Below are positions 6,595 through 13,077 of a stretch of DNA of 13,077 nucleotides, piece after piece. A model generated the notes under the pieces. That model saw only the letters and a program-made list of their open reading frames with translations, ran no database searches and had not been told where the DNA came from. A program made the translations under genes and the position numbers. Every line of letters starts with the position of its first letter. The first letter of the stretch is position 1. The stretch is from M55B154 sp964345775 (GTDB taxonomy: Bacteria > Spirochaetota > UBA4802 > UB4802), in NCBI GenBank assembly GCA_964345775.1, contig CAYFSO010000088.1, positions 1 to 13,077 of the forward strand, written 5' to 3'.

Positions 6595-7629
6595 ATGAAA
6601 AGAAAAGATTCTACATCCATCAAACTGGCAGCAACAGCCATATCCATTGCGATAGCATGTATATTATTACTCTCTCTTATCACCTGGTACTTCAACAGTC
6701 CCCCGGGGTTCATGTCAGACGAGGTAATTCGTATAGACAGGGGTACCACCCTCAGGGAAGCAACGGAAAACCTGAAATCCCGGAACCTTATTACCAGTGA
6801 AACCTTCTTCCTGGTACTGGCAAAAGTATCAGGCAATACTACCATCAAAACGGGAAAATACCGCATATACAGGGGAATGTCATCCCTGGATATCCTCAGG
6901 CGGCTTACCCGTGGACACGTGATGGTAAAAAAAGTCACCATCCCCGAGGGGCACAACCTTTTCCAGGTAGCAAAGCGTCTTGACAAAAAAGGAATTACCG
7001 AAGAAGACTCCTTTTTGTATTATGCATTTGATACAACATTTCTGAAATCCATTGGCATTGATGCCCCTTCCGCGGAGGGCTACATGTTCCCGGAGACGTA
7101 TAACTTTCCTGAAGAATCCGATGCCAGGGATATCATTCAATGGATGTATAACCAGCTGCAGAAAGAGCTTTCCAGCATGGACCTTTCAAGGATGCGGGAC
7201 CTGGACCTGAACAGGCACACCCTGTTAACCATGGCATCCCTCATAGAAGAAGAAGCCACCGTGGCGGATGAGCGTAAACTGATATCGGCGGTCTTTCATA
7301 ACCGCATGAAACTGGGCATGAAGCTTTACTGTGATCCCACCGTACGATACGCGGTAAAGAAATTTACCGGCAGGCTTACATACGATGACCTTAAAGCAGA
7401 TTCTCCCTTCAACACGTATGTTCGGAGGGGGTATCCTCCCACACCCATTAGTTCTCCGGGAAGGGGCTCAATACACGCGGCACTGCACCCTGCAGACGTC
7501 TCATACCTGTATTTCGTTGCACGGAACGACGGGTCACATTATTTTTCAAAAACATTGTCCCGGCATAATAAGGCGGTAGAATATTATCAAAAAGGCATCG
7601 ATAATGGCTTCATCGACAGGCAGAAATAA
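6595..7629 (+). CDS. mltG: Endolytic murein transglycosylase MltG (YceG-like)
   Basis: MltG cleaves nascent peptidoglycan strands in the periplasm and so limits glycan chain length. The 344-residue product has one N-terminal membrane anchor (about residues 8-33), a LysM-like subdomain (about 42-106: IRIDRGTTLREATENLKSRNLI...KTGKYRI) and the YceG catalytic domain. The active-site stretch LTMASLIEEEATVADERKLISAVFHNRM carries Glu218, at the same number as the catalytic Glu218 of E. coli MltG. It is followed by the conserved LYCDPTVRYAV, GYPPTPISSPGRGSI.AALHP and YLYFVARNDGSHYFSKTLSRHN blocks. Length and domain order are normal for the family. The start is set by AAAGGG with 6-nt spacing. Its last 26 nt overlap the next gene, so translation is probably coupled. 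Confidence 0.95.
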   Translation: MKRKDSTSIKLAATAISIAIACILLLSLITWYFNSPPGFMSDEVIRIDRGTTLREATENLKSRNLITSETFFLVLAKVSGNTTIKTGKYRIYRGMSSLDILRRLTRGHVMVKKVTIPEGHNLFQVAKRLDKKGITEEDSFLYYAFDTTFLKSIGIDAPSAEGYMFPETYNFPEESDARDIIQWMYNQLQKELSSMDLSRMRDLDLNRHTLLTMASLIEEEATVADERKLISAVFHNRMKLGMKLYCDPTVRYAVKKFTGRLTYDDLKADSPFNTYVRRGYPPTPISSPGRGSIHAALHPADVSYLYFVARNDGSHYFSKTLSRHNKAVEYYQKGIDNGFIDRQK

Positions 7630-8860
7630 GAGAACCGAGATAGTATCCCCCGCCGGGAACCTTGAAAAACTGAAATTCGCCGTGGATTTCGGCGCAGACG
7701 CGGTGTATTTCGGCGGGCAGGAACTGAACCTTCGCATGAAAACCCGTAATTTCAGTCACGAGGACATTCACCAGGGAATACGCTACGCCCACGACGCGGG
7801 GGCAAGGGTGATATTTCTTCTGAACTCCTACCTGCACGAGGATGACATTGATGGGGCAAAGGCATATATACAGGAAGTATCGTCATATGACTTCGACGGC
7901 ATCATGGTATCCGATCCCGGCATGATCATGCTGGTGCGGGAAAGCGGCCTGAATGTTCCACTGCATCTTTCCACGCAGATGTCCACCCTTAATCATCTTT
8001 CCGTACGGTTCTGGGAGCAGGCGGGGATTGAACGCATAGTGCTGGCCAGGGAAGTAACCCTTGACGAGATACGGAAGATGAGGGACCATACCGATGCCGA
8101 CATAGAGACCTTCATCCACGGGGCCCTTTGCGTCTCATATTCGGGACGTTGCCTGCTCAGCCGCTTCCTGTCGGGACGGGATGCCAACCAGGGCAGCTGT
8201 TCTCATCCATGCAGGTGGAAATACTCCCTGGTTGAAGAAAAACGCCCCGGCAATCACATGGACATTATAGAACACGCCAGTGGAACAGAAATATTGTCTT
8301 CAAAAGACCTTTGTCTCATAGACCATGTTCCCCCTTACATGGACGCCGGGGTGAACGCCTTCAAGATCGAAGGACGCATGAAATCGCTGTATTACACCGC
8401 CAACACTGCCAGGGTGTACGACCATGCAGCGCGTATTGCCTTTGAAGGGGGGGATTATGAAAAATGGCTTCCCTTCTGGAAAAAGGAGCTTGACCTGATA
8501 AGCCACCGTCCCTATACCGATGACCTGTTCAATGAATTTGGCGACCATGCCTTTACCGGCCTTCCCTATACCAGGAAGGTGCTTTTCCTTGGCTACAGGA
8601 AAACCGGTGAAGAACCTTCACGTGAAGTGGTCACCAGGATATTCAACCCCGTGTACAGGGGAGACAGGCTCGAAGCCATTTACCCCATAAAGGGTTCGGA
8701 CGTGCTTGACGGCGAATTAATTGTTGAAAGCATCTGGGATGACGAGAATAGTGTTGAGATGGCGCAGCCGGGCAAAGAATACCTGCTGCGATTTGACAGG
8801 GAAGTACATCCCAATGCCATACTGCGAAGAAGATTACATGAAGACGGGAGCAACACATGA
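7604..8860 (+). CDS. trhP: Peptidase U32-family protein, TrhP (YegQ)-like tRNA hydroxylation factor
   Basis: Despite the 'peptidase' name, E. coli members such as TrhP act in prephenate-dependent hydroxylation of uridine-34 in tRNAs, and RlhA acts on 23S rRNA. This 418-residue protein has the U32 N-terminal block (SPAGNLEKLKFAVDFGADAVYFGG), the exact family signature ETFIHGALCVSYSGRCLLS (168-186), and KIEGRMKS (254-261). Four cysteines, 176, 183, 199 and 203, in the spacing C-x6-C-x15-C-x3-C are identical to those in E. coli TrhP and presumably bind an iron-sulfur cluster. A C-terminal beta domain (about 330-410) matches the TrhP-like length class rather than the long YdcP form. The start at 7604 has an AAAGG 9 nt upstream, inside mltG. 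It overlaps hisS by ATGA. TrhP versus another U32 branch is not fully settled. Confidence 0.85.
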   Translation: MASSTGRNKRTEIVSPAGNLEKLKFAVDFGADAVYFGGQELNLRMKTRNFSHEDIHQGIRYAHDAGARVIFLLNSYLHEDDIDGAKAYIQEVSSYDFDGIMVSDPGMIMLVRESGLNVPLHLSTQMSTLNHLSVRFWEQAGIERIVLAREVTLDEIRKMRDHTDADIETFIHGALCVSYSGRCLLSRFLSGRDANQGSCSHPCRWKYSLVEEKRPGNHMDIIEHASGTEILSSKDLCLIDHVPPYMDAGVNAFKIEGRMKSLYYTANTARVYDHAARIAFEGGDYEKWLPFWKKELDLISHRPYTDDLFNEFGDHAFTGLPYTRKVLFLGYRKTGEEPSREVVTRIFNPVYRGDRLEAIYPIKGSDVLDGELIVESIWDDENSVEMAQPGKEYLLRFDREVHPNAILRRRLHEDGSNT

Positions 8861-10092
8861 TACGCAAACCTCCGGGAATTGAAGACATTTTTCCAGACAG
8901 GATAGAACTCTGGAACAGGATCACTGGAACTGCCAGGAACACGTTCAACATATACAACTACAGGGAGGTAATACTTCCGGTGATGGAATATACAGAGGTG
9001 TTCAGCCGGGGTCTTGGTGACCAGACGGATATAGTGACCAAGGAAATGTTCACCTTCCAGGACAGGGGAGAACGAAGTCTCACTCTGCGACCGGAGGGAA
9101 CTGCTCCCATGGTACGCGCGTACGTCGAGAACGGTGACTACAACAGGCTGGCAACCTGCAAGTTCTTCTATTGCGGTCCCATGTTCAGGGCCGAACGCCC
9201 CCAGAGGGGCCGCCTGCGCCAGTTCAACCAGTTCGGGGCTGAACTGTTCGGCAGCGACCACCCGTATTACGATTTTGAAGTTATTGCCGTAATGGATTCT
9301 ATTTCAAGAAACCTGGGTATCAGGGGATACAGCCTTCTTTTAAATTCCATTGGATGCCCTGATTGCCGTGCACCATATATTGAAAAGTTGCAGTCTTTTT
9401 ACCGGGAACACCGTGAACAACTTTGCGATGACTGCAGGAAGAGACTGGAAACCAATCCTCTGCGATTACTTGACTGTAAACAGGAATCATGTATTACTTT
9501 GCGGAAATCAGCACCCATGATACGCAGCTTCCTGTGTGATGATTGCAGCAATCATTTCAAAGCAGTTACACAATACCTGGATGACGATGGTATCACCTAC
9601 GTGGAAGATCCTTACCTGGTAAGGGGTCTGGATTATTACACACGGACAACCTTCGAGTTTGTCACCGATCGACTTGGCGGGCAGAACGCCTTTGCCGCCG
9701 GCGGAAGATACAACAACCTGGTGGAAACATTCGGCGGCAAGCCCACACCGGCCGTTGGATTTGCCGCAGGCATAGAACGTATATACCTTTTAATGGAAGA
9801 CGATGAGTGTGCCGCCCAGCCGCTGGATGTATATTTTGTTCACACGGGTGGTGAAACTTTTGAAAAGGCACGCCGGGTTATACAGAACATAAGGGATAAA
9901 GGGTATACCTGTGACATAGATCCCAACGGCAAAGGTTTTAAAAGCCAGTTTAAAAAGGCCGACAGGGAAAATGCACGTTTCACCGTGATAATCGGAGAAG
10001 ATGAGCTGGCGGAAGCAGCCTGTACGCTCAGGGATATGCATTCCGGAGAACAGAAGAAGATACCATTTGAAGAGATCACCCTGCACATATGA
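8857..10092 (+). CDS. hisS: Histidyl-tRNA synthetase
   Basis: This class II synthetase charges tRNA-His with histidine in the cytoplasm. The 411-residue protein has RKPPGIEDIFPD at the N-terminus, motif 2 with LRPEGTAPMVRA (77-88), the histidine-binding signature RGLDYYTRTTFEF (256-268), AAGGRYNNL (280-288) and motif 3 GFAAGIER (301-308), then the alpha/beta anticodon-binding domain (about 325-408). The central insertion carries paired cysteines, CPDC (167-170), CDDC (190-193), C207/C212 and CDDC (227-230), which suggests metal binding and is seen in part of the bacterial HisRS family. The length is close to the usual 420 residues. The start ATG overlaps the TGA of the upstream gene, with GGGAG just upstream, so it is the last gene of the mltG operon. 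Confidence 0.96.
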   Translation: MIRKPPGIEDIFPDRIELWNRITGTARNTFNIYNYREVILPVMEYTEVFSRGLGDQTDIVTKEMFTFQDRGERSLTLRPEGTAPMVRAYVENGDYNRLATCKFFYCGPMFRAERPQRGRLRQFNQFGAELFGSDHPYYDFEVIAVMDSISRNLGIRGYSLLLNSIGCPDCRAPYIEKLQSFYREHREQLCDDCRKRLETNPLRLLDCKQESCITLRKSAPMIRSFLCDDCSNHFKAVTQYLDDDGITYVEDPYLVRGLDYYTRTTFEFVTDRLGGQNAFAAGGRYNNLVETFGGKPTPAVGFAAGIERIYLLMEDDECAAQPLDVYFVHTGGETFEKARRVIQNIRDKGYTCDIDPNGKGFKSQFKKADRENARFTVIIGEDELAEAACTLRDMHSGEQKKIPFEEITLHI

Positions 10093-10100
10093 CAATTTCT

Positions 10101-10127
10101 GCCGTGTGAAAAATGTCTTTACACGGC
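10101..10127 (+). other. Hairpin after hisS without a U-tract
   Basis: GCCGTGTGAA (10101-10110) pairs with TTTACACGGC (10118-10127) over 10 bp, including one G-U, around a 7-nt loop. No run of T follows on either strand, so it is not a standard terminator. It may slow read-through from hisS or protect its 3' end. The right arm also contains the -35 box of the next promoter. Confidence 0.5.
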
Positions 10128-10145
10128 CTTGATGGTAATTATAGT
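10118..10145 (+). promoter_or_regulatory. Sigma70-type promoter for the unrecognised 623-aa gene
   Basis: TTTACA (10118-10123) and TATAGT (10140-10145), each 5 of 6 consensus bases, are separated by 16 nt. A start near 10152 leaves about 34 nt before the ATG at 10186. This argues against the longer frame from TTG 10129 or ATG 10132, whose first codons would be upstream of the transcription start. Confidence 0.5.
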
Positions 10146-10185
10146 ATCAAAAATCAATTCAATTGGGCAGGTATGGCAGAAGAAC

Positions 10186-12057
10186 ATGAGTCCCATGACT
10201 AATGACGAAAAGATCAAGACTTTCAGCTTTGTCAATGGCAGCATCGCGAAGGAACCTTATGTGTATGATGTTCTTGCCGAGATACTGCGCATACAGAACA
10301 TGGCCCTTCCCGAGGCCAAAACAGAACTCGCCACCATGGGATACCTGAAACGATCAAGGAATATACCCATACCATTTACAACATCTAGGGACAGCCAGGT
10401 TGAATACATAGTTGATACACTGGTAAAGAATTACCCCGAGCATGTAAAAAAGATCGTCACATTTGAATTCCACGTTGACGAGACCTCCAAAAAGCTGAAC
10501 ATAGATGAAATCGAAGAGTTGACCGTTCTTCTGCCACAGGACGAGTACAAAAGGATCCAGTCAATTCGTGACACACGGTCACTGGAGAACCTTCTTGCAT
10601 TGTTAAGAAAATACAGGCTGTTCAACCTTTCCAAGCTGATAAAGAAGGCCACCTTCAAGAATGACCTGAGCAGGATCATCAAGGCGGAACTCGGGAGATC
10701 CATCTTCACCTTCAAAAACTATAATATTGACCATAACCAGGTAGAATGGGCAGAAGACTTCTGCTTTCATGCCCAGAATTACCAGGCGGTGAAGGATTCT
10801 TTGGATCTCAACACCCTGAAAACAATTATTTCCCAGTACCCTGAACTGGTAATTCGACGCCTCAAGAAATTCGGCATTGTCTCCGTTGACTTCAGTGATT
10901 ATCGTGACTCAAAACTCGACTACATCTTCAACATCCTGATTGAAGACCTGAACACCACACTCCCACCCAGGGAACTGGCTGAAGTAAAGAACATGCATTC
11001 TCTCAGGTCATGCCTGCTGAAGGTGGACAAGATCCTTGACCCCATTGAAACACTGAATAATGACATAGTTGAATTCGTAAAAGAAAACACCATCTGTTCG
11101 GAAAGTGATATAACCGGGACTCTTCCCGAGGTGAACAGGGAGCTGCTGATAAAGTGGGAGACTTCCCCGAACAGGAAACAGGCTGGAATAATTGCCCACG
11201 TGGACGACGAAGGAGTACACCATTACGTTGATGGGAGCAGGTTCATTGATCAACTCTCTGATACCAGCCAGCTGGTACTGTACCAGCCGGAAAAATTCAA
11301 CCAGATGGGGTACATAGAGAAGGACAGGACCCGTAAAAAACTGGAATTTTTGGCGCACCTGGGCAGCAAGATCCTTTCATCAGAAAATGAATTTGAAGAT
11401 ACCATATCTCTTTCCAGCAACCAGAAGGATACTTTAACAAAAATACTGAATGATTATAAAAGGTTTACTGCTGACCAGGAAAAGCAAAAAGAAGCCAGGG
11501 CCCAGGTGGAGGCCCGGCAGGTAACGGGTCGTAAACAGAAAAGATCATTGTTATCCAGGCTGTTTTCGGCAATATTTTCCATTTTTTCCGGGAGGGGTAA
11601 AAAACCAAAAATAAAGTCATCAGCGATACCTGTCTCGGCCGCCACGAGAACACTCAGCAGGGAAACACGAAACCTGTATCACACTATCAGCGAGAACCCC
11701 AGCCCGGTAATACCACTGTCAGAATACGTGGAGATCACACCTGAAAACGAAGGAGAGATTACAAAGATCATCGAAGAGCTGAGGAACTCAAACCTGAAGA
11801 TCGTTATACCTGTGTATAACGCGCGAAAAGTACTCTATCCCAGGCGAAGCAGCAAGTTGCTTATGGCTGACGTGGAATATCTCCTGGTAACTCCATCAGC
11901 GGCAAAATCTCCGGAAACCATCACGGAATTCACTAATTCACTGGTAGGACGAAAACTGCGCAATGAAATTATCCCCTCACCAGGCATACTGGCGATAGAA
12001 AAATACCTCTACACGATTTATCGCCAGCGTAAGGCCATGATGAGAAAAAAAGATTGA
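10186..12057 (+). CDS. Unrecognised protein (623 aa), mostly helical
   Basis: I do not recognise this family. The start at 10186 is chosen because a promoter at 10118-10145 lies inside the longer frame (TTG 10129 / ATG 10132) and an AGAAG stands just before it; ATG 10195 is also possible. There is no signal peptide and no clear long transmembrane helix, so it is probably cytoplasmic or peripheral. Residues about 1-420 are charged and look alpha-helical, with repeated short LxxLL-type segments. Residues about 430-455 are rich in K, E, Q and A (coiled-coil-like). Residues about 455-468 are a short hydrophobic stretch (LLSRLFSAIFSIFS) between basic clusters (KQKR before, RGKKPKIK after), a possible membrane-surface anchor. 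The C-terminal 125 residues (from about 500) look alpha/beta and are perhaps a separate domain. It follows hisS on the same strand by 93 bp and converges on the FmdB-type gene. Confidence 0.8.
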   Translation: MSPMTNDEKIKTFSFVNGSIAKEPYVYDVLAEILRIQNMALPEAKTELATMGYLKRSRNIPIPFTTSRDSQVEYIVDTLVKNYPEHVKKIVTFEFHVDETSKKLNIDEIEELTVLLPQDEYKRIQSIRDTRSLENLLALLRKYRLFNLSKLIKKATFKNDLSRIIKAELGRSIFTFKNYNIDHNQVEWAEDFCFHAQNYQAVKDSLDLNTLKTIISQYPELVIRRLKKFGIVSVDFSDYRDSKLDYIFNILIEDLNTTLPPRELAEVKNMHSLRSCLLKVDKILDPIETLNNDIVEFVKENTICSESDITGTLPEVNRELLIKWETSPNRKQAGIIAHVDDEGVHHYVDGSRFIDQLSDTSQLVLYQPEKFNQMGYIEKDRTRKKLEFLAHLGSKILSSENEFEDTISLSSNQKDTLTKILNDYKRFTADQEKQKEARAQVEARQVTGRKQKRSLLSRLFSAIFSIFSGRGKKPKIKSSAIPVSAATRTLSRETRNLYHTISENPSPVIPLSEYVEITPENEGEITKIIEELRNSNLKIVIPVYNARKVLYPRRSSKLLMADVEYLLVTPSAAKSPETITEFTNSLVGRKLRNEIIPSPGILAIEKYLYTIYRQRKAMMRKKD

Positions 12058-12063
12058 GATACT

Positions 12064-12333
12064 TTATTCAACACCGCAACTGTCAGAAGACGGGCAAGAG
12101 GTGCATGAAGGAGATGGCGCATCTTTTGATGTCCCTTGAGAGCTGCCATCATTCTTTTTATAGTCGTTTACATAGAAACCCGATCCCTTGAAAATAATAC
12201 CCGCGCCGGAACCGATCAATCTTTTTACCTTTCCACCACATTTTTCACATTCCTGGATGGGATCATCCTTCATTGACTGGAAGAATTCAAAGCGATGACC
12301 GCATTCATTACACTTATAATCATAAGTAGGCAT
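12064..12333 (-). CDS. FmdB-type zinc-ribbon small protein
   Basis: This 89-residue protein begins MPTYDYKCNECGHRFE, the typical start of the FmdB/regulatory zinc-ribbon family, with two zinc knuckles, Cys8/Cys11 and Cys29/Cys32. The linker GSGAGIIFKGSGFYVNDY (41-58) is also a family hallmark. A Ser/Pro-rich tail ends with three more cysteines (77, 80, 86), a common variable feature of the family. The name comes from a proposed regulator of formamide metabolism genes in Methylophilus, but the general role is unknown. The start has a very strong ribosome binding site (GGAGGT on the minus strand at 12339-12344, 5-nt spacing). Its stop lies 6 bp from the stop of the convergent gene. Confidence 0.92.
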   Translation of the reverse strand: MPTYDYKCNECGHRFEFFQSMKDDPIQECEKCGGKVKRLIGSGAGIIFKGSGFYVNDYKKNDGSSQGTSKDAPSPSCTSCPSSDSCGVE

Positions 12334-12394
12334 TTTCTACCTCCGCAGTTACTGAGAAACCGTTAATAGTATTACGCAAATCCAGAATACTGAA

Positions 12395-12421
12395 ATTTTA
12401 GCACCAGGCGGCTTTAGTCAA
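12395..12421 (-). promoter_or_regulatory. Promoter candidate for the FmdB-type gene
   Basis: On the minus strand TTGACT (12416-12421) is followed after 15 nt by TAAAAT (12395-12400), which carries an upstream TGC (12401-12403) making an extended -10. The 15-nt spacing is short, but the extended -10 could compensate. The predicted leader is about 55 nt. Confidence 0.4.
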
Positions 12422-12441
12422 TAAAAAAAATGCCTTCTTTT

Positions 12442-13077
12442 CTAAAATCCGATAGTCCCGCCAATTCCAAATGAATTGAAGTCTTTACCGTGAACCAGGC
12501 TTCTTCGAAAGAAGACATCCAGTATAACGCTGTCAACCGGTGAAACCATTATCCCGGCCAGCAAATCCACTTCCTGTCTTTGCTGACTACAGCTTATATC
12601 TTTCTGCCCGGTTATTTCGCCCCCAAGCTGTATCTTTTCACTTACGGCAAGATCCATGGCATATCCATACAGGTAATAATCGGATTCGGTCCCGGGAGCC
12701 CTGTGAGAGACCCACGTGTAGCCGGCCATCAGGTGCGCGGTTACCGGGCCAAAACAACGTGATATGGCCATGGATACCTCCTGTTCGTTCTCTCCCGAAC
12801 CAAGATTCTTCTCATCATCACCACCTCTTGTCTTTACTGCCCCCTTCAGTGATGCCACGAAACCCCGGGGGTTGCTCCCGTCTTCAGGCATTGAGCCAGG
12901 AAATAGAAATTTACCCGAAAACAACACATCACCCACGCCATGCCGGGGGGAATGGTAATCAGGGTCAGATCGCACGTATGGCACTTCAACTGAAAACTCC
13001 AGCCTGTCAAGCAGGGAATAGCCGTATACCAGTAGAAAGGTATCACTGTTTATATCCGGCTCAGCCATTCTTTCCCA
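12442..13077 (-). CDS. Outer-membrane beta-barrel protein, N-terminus outside window
   Basis: The frame is open to the window edge: three codons (W-E-R) precede the first Met at 13066-13068, so that Met is probably internal and the signal peptide lies beyond the window. The visible 212 residues show alternating polar/hydrophobic beta strands: INSDTFLLVYGYSLLDRLEFSVEVPYV, GVGDVLFSGKFLF, GFVASLKGAVKT, EVSMAISRCFGPVTAHLMAGYTW, YGYAMDLAVSEKIQLGGEI, VDLLAGIMVSPVDSVILDVFFRRS. They end in FGIGGTIGF with a terminal Phe, the signal for outer-membrane barrel assembly. The early 'YGLTDRLE...VPY' pattern and spacing resemble the MetA-pathway phenol-degradation (Phenol_MetA_deg) type of transport barrel, a by-eye match. 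The substrate is unknown. No GC-rich terminator hairpin follows the stop, only eight T residues. Confidence 0.75.
   Translation of the reverse strand, partial: WERMAEPDINSDTFLLVYGYSLLDRLEFSVEVPYVRSDPDYHSPRHGVGDVLFSGKFLFPGSMPEDGSNPRGFVASLKGAVKTRGGDDEKNLGSGENEQEVSMAISRCFGPVTAHLMAGYTWVSHRAPGTESDYYLYGYAMDLAVSEKIQLGGEITGQKDISCSQQRQEVDLLAGIMVSPVDSVILDVFFRRSLVHGKDFNSFGIGGTIGF

Noticed and set aside
8680..9261. Minus-strand open frame of 193 codons across the U32/hisS junction
   Set aside because: It is antisense to two conserved genes joined by an ATGA overlap; no family features are visible.
12423..12441. Possible terminator for the beta-barrel gene (run of eight T on the minus strand)
   Set aside because: The only stem possible before it is A-T pairs with no GC-rich hairpin, so it was not listed as a terminator.

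Overview
The window looks like core chromosome from a diderm (Gram-negative-type) bacterium of moderate GC. The diderm call rests on a C-terminal outer-membrane beta-barrel fragment, several proteins with Sec-type signal peptides, and a lytic transglycosylase of the MltG family. The lineage cannot be fixed from the sequence alone. The mix of secreted TPR proteins with sodium- or cation-coupled carboxylate/amino-acid type carriers would fit a spirochaete or a deltaproteobacterium-like anaerobe, but that is only an impression. I see no insertion sequences, phage genes, CRISPR array or toxin-antitoxin genes, and coding is dense with no gene-free stretch over 300 bases.

Left part (1-4416). A tRNA-Phe(GAA) gene, cut by the window edge, runs leftward. 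Diverging from it is a 304-residue secreted TPR protein whose first codons overlap the tRNA promoter. Next comes a two-gene transport unit: a 56-residue single-membrane-helix protein of the 'symporter small accessory protein' type, followed by a 587-residue sodium:solute symporter. The unit has its own promoter overlapped by a perfect 14-bp inverted repeat and ends at a strong rho-independent terminator. A second carrier follows, of the glutamate/dicarboxylate (SLC1/DAACS) fold, in which several canonical ligand- and sodium-binding residues are replaced.

Middle part (4434-10092). A 662-residue secreted protein on the minus strand joins many TPRs to a C-terminal region resembling CsgG/TolB-type and FlgT C-terminal folds. 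It is read from an extended -10 promoter. On the plus strand, mltG, a U32-family gene close to trhP (yegQ), and hisS form a tight operon: mltG and the U32 gene overlap by 26 nt, and the U32 gene and hisS overlap through ATGA. This groups a peptidoglycan strand terminase, a probable tRNA-hydroxylation factor and histidyl-tRNA synthetase in one transcript.

Right part (10093-13077). After a hairpin and a good promoter lies a 623-residue protein that I do not recognise. It is largely helical and cytoplasmic-looking, with a charged segment followed by a short hydrophobic stretch flanked by basic residues. It converges on a small FmdB-type zinc-ribbon protein (minus strand). The window ends inside an outer-membrane beta-barrel gene on the minus strand.

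No clearly new multi-gene system is evident. The best candidates for follow-up are the unrecognised 623-residue protein, the SLC1-fold carrier with an altered binding site, and the inverted repeat controlling the small-subunit/symporter pair.
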